Of a DNA stretch of 48,540 nucleotides, positions 29,027 to 38,029 are shown in pieces (position 1 is the first letter of the stretch; every line of letters begins with the position of its first letter). The translations under genes and the position numbers were made by a program. The stretch covers positions 1 to 48,540 of the forward strand of contig DJVF01000010.1 in assembly GCA_002441085.1 (NCBI GenBank), written 5' to 3'. The notes under the pieces were generated by a model, which saw only the letters and a list, made by a program, of their open reading frames with translations, searched no databases and was not told where the DNA came from. The DNA is from Patescibacteria group bacterium UBA6263 (GTDB lineage: Bacteria > Patescibacteriota > Gracilibacteria > Absconditabacterales > Absconditicoccaceae).

Positions 29027-30244
29027 TTAGTAAACGATTTCTTGTCCTTCGTGAATTATAGTCATTTTTTTGCCATTAAATTCTTCTACATGACCAATAA
29101 TTTGAGCATCAACATTGAAACTTTTTGATGCTTCAATGATGTAATCAGCCACCCATTTTTCGCTTGTATAAATTTCCATACGGTGACCCATGTTATAGGT
29201 TTGGAACATTTCTTGCCAACTTGTACCAGCTTCCTTTTTGATAAGCTTGAATAATGGTGGGATTGGGAAGAGATTATCTTTGATAATATGGATATTATCG
29301 ACAAATTTCATTACTTTCTTTTGTCCTCCACCGGAACAGTGGATTATTCCAGTAATTCTTGCACGATCAACATTACTTAGTATAGCTTTTATTATTGGAG
29401 CATAAGTACGAGTAGGAGAAAGTACAAGCTTGCCCATTGTCATCATATCATCGTGTAGTGGTTCAAGATATTTCCCGTAAGGATCATTAATGTAGTATTC
29501 AAGAGGAATTCCCCAATCTACTTTGTAATTCCCTTTGTAAACGAGGTTAACTGGCATTAGTGGATCTACAATTTCAGGATATTTTTCTGCATATTTGTGA
29601 TAGAAAATATCGTGTCTTGCAGAAGTTAATCCATTAGATCCTATTCCGCTGTTGTATTCTTTTTCGTAGCTAGCTTTGCCAAAAGAAGACAAACCAACTA
29701 TAAAATCACCAGCTTTGATGTTTGGTAAAACTACATTATACCTTAACATTCTTGCTGTGATAGTATCGTCTACAACAAGAGTACGAATTGAATCTCCTAA
29801 ATCTGCGGTTTCCCCTCCACCGGAATAAATTTCTATTCCGAAACTTCTCAGCATTTCAAGAAATTCTTCGCTTCCATTAATGATTTCTGCAATTACTTCA
29901 CCAGGAATTAAGAATTTGTTTCTTCCTATAGTTCCTGATAGTATTAGTGGTACATTTATAGCTCCCACGCAGAGTAAATCATCCAAGTTCATTACAATAC
30001 TGTCTTGTGCTATACCTTTGAAAACGGAGATATCTCCAGTTTCTTTCCAGTATAGATAAGCCAATATTGCTTTTGTACCTGCACCATCAGCGTGGATAAT
30101 GTTACAGTAATATTCATCTCCACTTAAGAGATCTGGTAGAATTTTACAAAAAGCATTTGGGAAAATGCCTTTGTCTAAATTTGCAATTGCTGCGTGAACT
30201 TCTGATTTATCAGAAGAAACACCTCTGTTTTCGTAATCGCTCAT
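29027..30244 (-). CDS. purM: Phosphoribosylformylglycinamidine cyclo-ligase-like (AIR synthase)
   Basis: A 405-residue PurM-fold enzyme. Visible hallmarks are HADGAGTKAILAYLYW, AQDSIVMNLDDLLCVGA, SGTIGRNKFLIPGEVIAEII, YSGGGETADLGD, ADDD-equivalent VVDDT, GLSSFGKASYE and the late TGIIHCSGGGQKK and YNMGHRMEIY. It matches the longer Bacteroidota-type PurM more than the ~345-residue E. coli type. It uses about 36 glycine codons and none is TGA, so it is intact in both codes. Its GC content is visibly higher than that of its neighbours. No in-frame TGA in a long gene of this genome strongly suggests recent transfer from a standard-code donor. It has its own terminator, and no other de novo purine gene except purA is in the window. 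Confidence 0.92.
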   Translation of the reverse strand: MSDYENRGVSSDKSEVHAAIANLDKGIFPNAFCKILPDLLSGDEYYCNIIHADGAGTKAILAYLYWKETGDISVFKGIAQDSIVMNLDDLLCVGAINVPLILSGTIGRNKFLIPGEVIAEIINGSEEFLEMLRSFGIEIYSGGGETADLGDSIRTLVVDDTITARMLRYNVVLPNIKAGDFIVGLSSFGKASYEKEYNSGIGSNGLTSARHDIFYHKYAEKYPEIVDPLMPVNLVYKGNYKVDWGIPLEYYINDPYGKYLEPLHDDMMTMGKLVLSPTRTYAPIIKAILSNVDRARITGIIHCSGGGQKKVMKFVDNIHIIKDNLFPIPPLFKLIKKEAGTSWQEMFQTYNMGHRMEIYTSEKWVADYIIEASKSFNVDAQIIGHVEEFNGKKMTIIHEGQEIVY

Positions 30245-30310
30245 AACAAAGTTTTTATTTAGGTTTTTATTAGAAAATTATTTAAGATTTTTTATTTATC
30301 ATATAAGAAT

Positions 30311-31339
30311 TTATCTAATTTCAATTTGGTAACCAGTTAATTGTGTAGCTAATTTGATATTGGAAGCTCATTTTCATATTGCTTGTGCTTTTTGATCTTC
30401 GTTGATGCGTACAATTGCTTTTCTTTCGTTTAGTTCTATGCTTTCTATTTGTGCTGGTTTGAGACAGTTCCTTATCATTTGTATAGGATCATCTGTTTTT
30501 TCTATATAATCTATTTTTTCTCAGTCTAATAAAGATAGTACAGTATTTATTCTATCTCATTTGTGACCAACCATTACTCATACAGGATCTACTTTTTCTT
30601 CAGTAGAAGATATTATGATCTTTGTTTTTCTACCTGCTATTCTAGCGATTTTTTCTATTTTGATTATGCCTTCTTCAAGTTCTGGTACTATTTTTCTAAG
30701 TATTGCTTCTATATAATCTGTTGTAGATTGTGTAATATCCAAGACTATTCATCATTGATCTTTGGAGATTTGTTTTAGTAGTACAAAAATTTCTTCTCCT
30801 GTTTCGTAAATTCTATGAGGTATTTGTCAGTCTGGCAACAATACTACTGCTGATCATTCTATATCCAATATTACGCTATCAGAATGTACTTTTATGACTT
30901 TGGCTTTCAAAAGTTCTCATTGTTTGTTTTGGAATTTTTCGAAAAATCTTTCTCTTTCAATATTTTTTAGATTTTGTTTTATGGTTTGAGCTGCTGCTTG
31001 AGCAGCTATCCTAGATAGTTCGAGTTTTTGAGGTGTAACATTTATTAATAGTTTTTCTCAGATTTTGATATCTTCACGGATTTTTTTGGCTTCTGGTAGT
31101 GTGATATGAATGTCTTCATCTTCTATTTCTTTTATAACTTCGAGTTCTTTGTATATGGTGACAGCTCAGTCGTTTTCTATATTTACTAAAATATTTGATT
31201 TTTTATATTCGGGAAAATCTTTTTTGAATCCTGATCTTATTCAGAGCTTGACAATTTCTAGAATCTGATATGGATCAAATTTAAAATCTTCTACTAATTG
31301 CATAATGGCAGTTTGGATGCTTTTACCATCTAATTTCAT
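30311..31339 (-). CDS. nusA: Transcription termination/antitermination factor NusA
   Basis: A 342-residue RNA polymerase-binding protein. The N-terminal domain (~1-135) has FPEYKKSNI- and LPEAKKIREDIKIGEKL-like stretches. An S1 domain (~141-205) reads GELLKAKVIKVHSDSVILDIEG, and two KH domains follow with the family motif VDPVGVMVGHKGDRI and a second AIGKGASNIKLATQLTG. It ends right after KH2 (QIEIR), so the acidic repeats of E. coli NusA are absent, as is usual outside Proteobacteria. It is encoded between purM and gltX, divergent from gltX; rimP and infB are not adjacent. Confidence 0.93.
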
Positions 31340-31512
31340 GAATTTTTTATTTAAAAATAAAATTACGTCAAGAATGTTTTTATATATTATACTTAGCTTT
31401 TCAATAGAAAATAAGATATCATTTGACTTGATTATCTGAGAATAATTATTCGTTCTTGAAATTTTGCTAAAGATATATATTTATAATCAGTATTTTATAT
31501 TTAAATTTTATT

Positions 31513-33156
31513 ATGGCTACTCGAAAAGAAATTGCAGATATTATATTCCCTGATGTAAAAGAAACTATAGCTGACCTACAAAAACAATTTCCTCCAAGAG
31601 ATAATCCTATTTGTTCTCGTTTTGCTCCTAGTCCAACTGGTTTTTTGCATGTATGAGCTATTTTTGCTTCTTTGGTAGAACTTAAGTTTGCTAAGCAAAA
31701 TGGATGAACATTTTTCCTCAGGATAGAGGACACTGACCAAAAGAGATTGGTAGATGGATGAATAGATATTATAATCAATTGATTTAAAAAGTTTGGGATA
31801 GATATAGATGAATGACCTATATGACCAGATAACTCAGATGTTTGAAATTATGGTCCTTATATACAATCCAAGAGATGATATTTTTATGAGGTTTTTGTCA
31901 AAGAACTTATAGTAAAATGATTAGCATATCCTTGTTGGATGAGTGAAGATGAAATAAATCAAGTTAGAGAAAATCAAACTAAATCCAAAATTGTTCCTGG
32001 AATTTATTGAAAATTTTCTGTTTGGAGAGGAAAATCTGTGGATGAAATATATAATAAGTTACAATCAGAGGGTTGAAAATATCAAGTAATTAGATTTAGA
32101 TCACCGGCTGATTTGACTAAAAAGATTGTTTTCCATGATGAGATAAGATGAGATATAAGTATGATAGATAATTATAATGATGTAGTATTGATCAAATGAG
32201 ATTGATTGCCTACTTATCATATGGCACATGTGGTAGATGATCATTTGATGAGAGTTTCTCATGTCGTAAGAGCAGAAGAACGACTTACTTCTGTGCCTTT
32301 GCATTTGCAACTTTTTGATGCTTGTGGATTGCAATATCCTAAGTATTGTCATCCAGCTCAAATTTTGAAACTAGATAATGGTAATAAAAGAAAGATATCT
32401 AAAAGAAAAGATCCTGAAGCTGATGTAGAATTTTTCTTTGAAAAATGATATCCTATACAATGAATTATAGATTATGTGATGTGAATAATATCTTCTGAAT
32501 TTGAATGATGGCAAATAGCCAATCCAGATAAATCTTATAAAGATTTTGAGATTAGTTTTGATAAGATGAATCATGCTTGAGCTTTGTTTGATTTTGTCAA
32601 ACTCAATAGTGTATGTAATAACTATATATCTAGAATATCGACTGATGAACTTTATGACAAAACATTGGAACGAGCCAAAACATATAGTCCAGATTTCGCC
32701 AAACTAATGCTCTCTGATATAGATTATACAAAAGCTGCTATAAATATAGAAAGACATACTCCAAAAGACCCAAAGAGATTTACAACTTTTAAAGATGTCG
32801 AGAGTCAGATTATATTTTTCTATGACGATGAACGAGAAAAACTTTTTGTAAATAAACCAGATTTGCCAGAAATATTTAATGATAATTGGACTGCAGATTT
32901 TGCAAATGAATATGCAAATATCTTGAATCTAGATATGTCTATTGAAGATTGGTTTGTTCAATTGAAACAAATATGAAAAAAATACTGATTTGCTTGAAAT
33001 AATGCTGAATTTAAAGAGGGTGGATATAAATGAAAAATATGAGACTTGGCGATGTTTTTTAGAGTCAAACTTTGTTGTGCTAATCAGACTCCAGACTTGT
33101 TTTCTGTAATGAAAGTAATGGGTAAAAAAAGAATTTTTGATAGACTTACTAAATAA
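31513..33156 (+). CDS. gltX: Glutamyl-tRNA synthetase
   Basis: A 547-residue class I synthetase. It has the HIGH-region motif SRFAPSPTGFLHVGAIF at ~36-52, FFLRIEDTDQKR, the PTYHMAHVVDDHLMRVSHVVR block, and the KMSKS-type loop KRKISKRKDPE near residue 293. A family-typical C-terminal anticodon-binding region follows, with an unusually long middle section. An N-terminal extension of about 35 residues (MATRKEIADIIFPDVKETIA) precedes the catalytic domain. With no GlnRS seen here it may also charge tRNA-Gln, which would need GatCAB; this is inference. It stands alone: divergent from nusA, with a terminator after it. Confidence 0.94.
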
Positions 33157-33195
33157 TTATTATAATTAATTATTGATTTTTGTTGCTAAATATTT

Positions 33196-33220
33196 AAACA
33201 ACTAATATTGTTGGTTTTTT
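33196..33220 (+). terminator. Intrinsic terminator of gltX
   Basis: AAACAAC pairs with GTTGGTTT (one bulged G) across a 7-base loop, followed by a T-run. Confidence 0.6.
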
Positions 33221-33237
33221 AAAGTATTTTTTTATTT

Positions 33238-34551
33238 ATGATAAATTTGGAACAAAAAGAAATATCTGATTCTTTAGAGAAATCAAAAACTTATGCTATT
33301 GTGGATTTAAATAAACATCAAATTGTTGATAATTTTGGATTTAAATTGAATATTGACTATGCTCCTAGAGAGATTCCATTAGATAAGATTGCTATAGATT
33401 TAAAAAATTTTCAAAATAGGAAGAAACCTTATAGTGAACATAGTGTCCAAAATATTATAGATGCTGTTTTGAATTGAAATTTTGATTTTAGAATTTTTAA
33501 TCCCATTATAGTTTGGAGAAACTCTCAAGATGGTAGACTATATATTTTGTCATGACATTCTAGATATGAAGCATTTAAGCTTTTGTCTACTGAATATAAA
33601 AGTCATCCATGAGTTTTGGAATTTGTAAAAAAAAATTGATATAATTTTGATAATATATTCTCTATGATTATGGATGATATCACTTTTGAAAGTGCAAAAT
33701 TTATAGCTTTGATGTCAAATGCTCTAGCGACAATAGAGTCCGATACTGAAAGAGCTGAAATTTATAGAAGTTTTAGGCAACTTTGAGAAAGTAAAAAATT
33801 TATAGAAGAATTTGGTAGAAAATGCGAAAAAAGTAATCGACCTAGAATAGAATCATATTCTTTTTTGAATCCAAATTGATCTATTATAAGCACTTTAGAA
33901 TCTTTCGAAAAAAATACTGATGATATAAATATAATAAGAAGAGTAGCTAAATGGATATGATGATTTAGAATGAAGTATCCTGAAATTAGCGATTTGCATG
34001 AAAATGAACTGTTTGTTTGGTTGATTGATAAATGATGATATTGAAACAAAAATTGACAAATAAACACTCAGAGTAAATTTTTTGAGGTTGTTTGAAGACA
34101 TCTTGAAGAAATAAAAAATAAATGATTATTTAATCCTGATTATAGCCTCAATATTTTGAAAATACAATCTCTTTCGGATTGTATGAAAAATTATTATCAT
34201 ACATTAAATGAATTAAAAAATAAAAAACAGGAAGTTTTGACTGAATTCCATGTTTTACGTAGAAAATTGAACAAAAGAATTGTAAATGAAAATAGAGTTG
34301 AGGAAATTAATCTATTAAAAGAGAAATTAGAAAATGAATTGTGAATTATAATAAATAATTTATCTAGATATGAGCAAGTAGAAAGTTTTTTGTTTAATAT
34401 AGATGATTTTATACAAGAAGATAATATAAATAAGATAATTAATGATATTAGAGATTATGTAAATAAACTAGAGCAAGACTACTATAAACTCAAATCTAAG
34501 AAATGATATTATTTGCAGTCTTCTAAAAATGAAATTAAACTAGAATTTTAA
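33238..34551 (+). CDS. ParB/Srx-domain protein with long coiled-coil tail
   Basis: A 437-residue protein. Residues ~35-120 form a ParB-like nuclease/CTPase-type domain: REIPLDKIAIDLKNFQNRKKPYS, FNPIIVWRNSQDGRLYILSGHSRYEAFKLL. This has the N-x-R-K start and the GHSRYEAFK motif (canonical GERRxxA). The middle is helical and could include an HTH. The C-terminal ~130 residues are a charged coiled coil (LTEFHVLRRKLNKRIVNENRVEEINLLKEKLENEL). Chromosomal ParB normally lies next to parA, which is absent, and its length and tail differ from chromosomal ParB, so a role in mobile-element partition, DNA modification or defence is possible. Downstream is the convergent RNA gene at 34553-34786, two bases beyond its stop. 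Confidence 0.7.
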
Positions 34552-34552
34552 A

Positions 34553-34579
34553 AAAAACTAGGGGAATGCCTCTAGTTTA
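34553..34579 (-). terminator. Terminator of the structured RNA gene
   Basis: On the minus strand, stem AAACTAGAGG / CCCCTAGTTT with a 4-5-base loop is followed by TTTTTTTT. The T-run lies only on this strand, which fixes the direction of the RNA. Confidence 0.8.
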
Positions 34580-34786
34580 AGGGTTGGAGAGTGCCAGAGT
34601 CGGTTTCATACAACCGATTTAAATACATTTTCTTGTATTTCCTATAGATTGTATAATAAACATCTAGCACTCTCCTAAGTTCCATCTGATCTTTTTGGGT
34701 AAAAGATCTAGATAGTATTTTAGGAGGAATACCTCCAACATGGTTACCTAGTAGTGTGTAGTAGAACTACGATAAGTAACTATGTT
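34553..34786 (-). ncRNA. Candidate structured RNA gene (~234 nt), class unknown
   Basis: No credible ORF covers this stretch. On the minus strand it has a promoter (34793-34820) and ends in an intrinsic terminator with eight Us (stem AAACTAGAGG / CCCCTAGTTT at 34555-34579). Between them at least six helices can be drawn. A 5' 11-bp stem (34774-34786 region with 34737-34747) encloses GTAGT-tct-ACTAC. Next come GGAGG-tatt-CCTCC (34723-34736) and an 8-bp GATCTTTT/AAAAGATC stem (34688-34708), extendable with a bulge. A 9-bp stem GGAGAGTGC/GCACTCTCC (34586-34594 with 34667-34675) closes three hairpins: 34645-34666, 34621-34640 and 34600-34617. It lacks tRNA T-arm, tmRNA, RNase P, SRP and 6S signatures. 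I cannot name it. Confidence 0.65.
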
Positions 34787-34792
34787 AGTTTA

Positions 34793-34820
34793 ATTTTACC
34801 CCATATTTACTAATAATCAA
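34793..34820 (-). promoter_or_regulatory. Promoter of the structured RNA gene
   Basis: Minus-strand -35 TTGATT (34815-34820), 16-base spacer, -10 TAAAAT (34793-34798). The predicted start falls exactly at the base of the first long stem. Confidence 0.6.
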
Positions 34821-34849
34821 ATTATCTAAGTATTTATAGGCACAAAGAT

Positions 34850-34877
34850 TTGACAAATATTATATAAGTAATATAAT
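34850..34877 (+). promoter_or_regulatory. Strong promoter of the VanW gene
   Basis: -35 TTGACA (34850-34855), 16-base spacer, -10 TATAAT (34872-34877): a perfect match, about 55 bases before the ATG. It is divergent from the RNA gene promoter 30 bases away. Confidence 0.85.
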
Positions 34878-34931
34878 ATATATTGTATTATTTATTTATG
34901 ATAACATAAAGTTATCTTTTGATTATGCCTA

Positions 34932-36005
34932 ATGAAATACTGACTATTTTTGATTGTAATTATATTGTGTTTATCATCTTTTGGTTTGGCTGATGATGTA
35001 TTAAATTTTTCTACTTATATGAATATAGTCAAAGTTTCTTCTGATAAAATAACAAAGATCCCTAAAATATCTTTATTGAAGGAGATGATTTCTATAAAAA
35101 ATGAAAAATGTAAGTATACAAGACAATGAAATAATTATATTTTATCTCCTGTCTGTTTGATCAATAAGCAACTTCCAAATTTTGAGTATAAAGACGTGAT
35201 AGATAATATATGGGCAGATATAGACTGATTTGAAACTATATATAATGATCTCAACAAAAACTTTGTTTATGAATCTACTGATATATATTTTGAGTGATAT
35301 AAATCTTTTATGCCTTGGGATGATATACAAAAGTATATTTTAATTAATTTACAAAAAAAGTGAAAAAAAATTTCAATCCCTATAAAATATATCTATTATG
35401 AAAAATCTAGAGAATTATGAATATTTGTAGTAGGTAAGGACTTGAGTATGTTGAAAAATTGTACAAAACAAAATTATAATGTAGCTATAAATAGTCTAGA
35501 TAACTTTTTGTTATACCCATGAGAATCATTGAATATAAATAAGCATATTGCTTATTTGCCTTGATATTGTAAGTGATCTTGACCTCAAGATCTTATGTTT
35601 TTTGGAGGAGTATGTGGTTTTGCTAGTCAACTTTTTAGAATAGCTTTGATACATCCTGATATTGAAGTTGTAAAGAGATATTGACATAGCGTATGGTTGA
35701 CTGCTTATTATGGAGATGATGTTTATGGAGATGATGCTGCTATATATGAAAATAGTAAACAATTTGAAATAAAAAATAATTTTAAAGATGAGGTATATTT
35801 TAAAGTCTTTGATAGATGAAATTATAAATATTTGCTCGCTATTACGCCTACTAAATCTGTTAAGTGAGTAAATATCAATAAAACTCAAATATCAAATTTG
35901 TCTGCTAAACTTGAAAAGCAGATTTATGACAAAAAATCTTGAAAAATATTGGATAATATAACATTTGATTCTAAATATAGCAGCAAAAGTTCTGCTATAA
36001 GATAA
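34932..36005 (+). CDS. Exported VanW-family protein
   Basis: A 357-residue protein with an N-terminal signal peptide (GLFLIVIILCLSSFGLA, cleavage near residue 20). The VanW domain is clear at ~190-310: LLYPGESLNIN, YCKGSGPQDLMFFGGVCGFASQLFRIAL, EVVKRYGHSVWLTAYYGDDVYGDDAAIY and FKVF. The family motif P-G-E-x-F-S-x-N and GGG-x-CQ-x-S-x-x-L are here PGESLN and GGVCGFASQL. VanW occurs in some vancomycin-resistance clusters and widely in surface proteins, often fused to wall-binding domains; its biochemical role is not established. The N-terminal half is unlike known domains. The start ATG is the second possible one (34932), since the upstream ATG frame is closed. Confidence 0.85.
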
Positions 36006-36025
36006 AACTAAATTAATTTAGTTTT
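36004..36025. terminator. Shared palindromic terminator
   Basis: A perfect 22-bp AT-rich palindrome (AAAACTAAATT / AATTTAGTTTT) overlaps the stop codons of the convergent VanW and endonuclease genes. It ends in T-runs on both strands. Confidence 0.55.
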
Positions 36026-36404
36026 TGATGTGATAGATATCATAGTATACTTTCTTATTATCTGCACATTCTTTTATCATTCTTTCATTCCTATTGAGAG
36101 TAGAGGTTCAGCTTTTGATTTCCAAAAATATTATATTTTTTAGATTACCAGAAGATAATCAGTTGAATACTACATAATCTATTCATTTACCCACAAAAAC
36201 CATATCTTTGTAATAATATGGGAAGTTGGGTAGTAGTGGAGCTATTTTTTCGTTTACATTGCCAAGCAAAACAGAACGAGACCTAGATACTGCATTTTGT
36301 CTTTGTCATTTGATATTGATTTGAAAGTATACTTTGGCTACGAGATATCATATTATCAATCAGATTATAATTGATATAATTATTAAACCTAAATTATCTT
36401 GCAT
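36018..36404 (-). CDS. Holliday-junction-resolvase-related endonuclease (membrane-anchored)
   Basis: A 128-residue protein with an N-terminal transmembrane helix (LGLIIISIIIGLIIGYLVA) followed by a PD-(D/E)xK-like core: KDMVFVGKGIDYVVFNGL, then NIIFLEIKSGTSTLNRNE and VYYDIYHIK. The pattern G-K-x-I-D-[YF]-V-V-F … F-L-E-[VI]-K-[TS]-G is that of the Endonuc_Holl family (archaeal Holliday junction resolvase-related proteins). The predicted catalytic Asp, Glu and Lys are all present. A nuclease anchored to the membrane is unusual for replication work and could suit DNA uptake, and pilus genes lie 2 kb away, but that is only a suggestion. Confidence 0.72.
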
Positions 36405-36545
36405 TTGGGATTGTAAAAAAAAACTAAATTATTAATTATTAGTGTAATAATTTATATTGTTAGAACAAGAAAAAATGATTTTAATTTTTGATATGCATTC
36501 TTTTACTGATTTACTTTCGCGAATCTAAGTTTTATTGTTTTAAAT

Positions 36546-36570
36546 CCTGACTGCCGTCAGGCAGGTTTTT
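36546..36570 (+). terminator. GC hairpin with T-run in the serS leader (dispersed repeat)
   Basis: CCTGACTGCCGTCAGGCAGG (36546-36565) followed by TTTTT forms a terminator-like hairpin 19 bases before the serS start, although no plus-strand gene precedes it. It may be an attenuator or simply an inserted copy of the hairpin repeat also present at 5574-5593. The 36405-36588 gap holds nothing else I can identify. Confidence 0.5.
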
Positions 36571-36588
36571 AATTAATTAATTATATAA

Positions 36589-37866
36589 ATGATAGATATA
36601 AAAAAAATCCGTGAAGATATAGTTGCTTATAAACAAATCTGCAAAAATAAAAATAAAGATGTTGATGTAGATAGATTGCTTAAATTAGATGATCAAAGGA
36701 AAGAATTTCAAAAAAAACTTGATGATATGAAATTTCAACAAAAAGAATTGGCAGCTAAGAAGGACTATGAATGAGCAAAAAATTTGAAGTGAGAGATACA
36801 AAAAATAGAATCAGATTATAACTTGATAGTAGAGGAGTTTGATAAATTGATTTTGACTATGCCTAATTTTTATCATCCAAATACTCCAGTATGAGAAAAT
36901 GAAGAAAAAAATGTTATTATAAAAATTTGTTGAGATATTCCTAAGTTTGATTTTGAGCCAAAAGATCATGAAGAACTTGGTAAAATATGGGATATTATAG
37001 ATAAAGAAACTTGATCTATGGTTTCTTGAACTAGATTTGCATATATTAAATGAGATTTGGTTTTATTGCAATTGGCAATAATGACTTTTGCATTTAGAAT
37101 ATTGTGAGATAAAGATGTTATACAAAAAATAATTGATGAGAAAAAACTTAATATAAAAAATACTCCATATATACCTGTGCTTCCACCAGTTATTATGAAA
37201 ATGGAAGTAATGGAAAAGATGTGAAGATTGCACCCAATGGATGAGAGATATTGTTTACATGATGATAAACAGGTTCTGGTTTGAAGCGCTGAGCATACAA
37301 TGTGATCAATGTATATGGATAAAATGTTTGAAGAAAATGAATTACCAATTCGTTTGATATGATATTCTACTGCGTTTAGAAGAGAAGCATGAACTTATGG
37401 TAAAGATATGAAATGAATAATAAGAGTTCATCAATTTGATAAAATGGAAATGGAAACTTTTAGTACTCCAGAAACTTGAGAACATGAACAAGAACTTATA
37501 ATTGGAATGTGGGAATATATGATGTGACTTTTAAAACTGCCTTATCGTTTGATTGAATGCTGTACTTGAGATATGTGAGATATTGATTATAGGCATGTAG
37601 ATGTAGAAACATATATGGCATGACAATCAGCTTATAGAGAAACACATACTTCTGATTTAATGACAGATTTTCAAGCTCGCAGACTAAATACTAGATTTAA
37701 AAGACAAAATTGAGATAAAGAGTTTGTATATATGAATGACGCTACTGCTTTTGCTATGTGAAGAACTATGATAGCTATAATTGAAAATAATCAACAAAAG
37801 GATTGATCTATCAAGATACCTGAGGTTTTGGTGCCATATATGGGTAAGGAATATATATGAAAGTAA
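36589..37866 (+). CDS. serS: Seryl-tRNA synthetase
   Basis: A 425-residue class II synthetase. The N-terminal tRNA-binding coiled-coil arm (residues ~28-105) precedes the catalytic core. The core has HPNTPVGENEEKN, motif 2 FRREAGTYGKDMKGIIRVHQFDKMEMETF and motif 3 near NDATAFAMGRTMIAIIENNQ, with the TGDMGDIDYRHVDVETYM block between. Motif 3's usual NGSGLA reads NDATAFAMGR, close to family norms. Many catalytic-site glycines are TGA. It ends with TAA directly followed by a GTAnnAAY-like repeat and an intrinsic terminator. No operon partner is present. Confidence 0.94.
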
Positions 37867-37875
37867 TATAAAATT

Positions 37876-37903
37876 GTATAAAGTAGTGTAAAATTGTAAA
37901 AAG
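37876..37903. repeat. Degenerate GTAnnAAY repeats after serS
   Basis: Units GTATAAAG (37876), GTAAAATT (37888) and GTAAAAAG (37896) lie between the serS stop and its terminator; spacing is 12 then 8 bases. Confidence 0.45.
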
Positions 37904-37907
37904 TTAT

Positions 37908-37935
37908 GAAAAACAGGACAAAATCCTGTTTTTTT
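37908..37935 (+). terminator. Intrinsic terminator of serS
   Basis: Stem AAAACAGGA / TCCTGTTTT with a 6-base loop, then a T-run on the plus strand. Confidence 0.8.
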
Positions 37936-38029
37936 AATATTTACTTTAGTCTGTGATTTTTTGCTTTTTTTGTCAGATTTGATTATAATTGATTTGTATT
38001 AGTTTTATAAACCAAATTTAATTGTATCA

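Noticed and set aside
34586..34675. A tRNA-like cloverleaf (GGAGAGTGC … GCACTCTCC) looking like tRNA-Ser
   Set aside because: There is no U8, no T-arm GTTCRA sequence and no anticodon loop of correct length. The T-run terminator and promoter lie on the opposite strand, so it is part of a longer minus-strand RNA.
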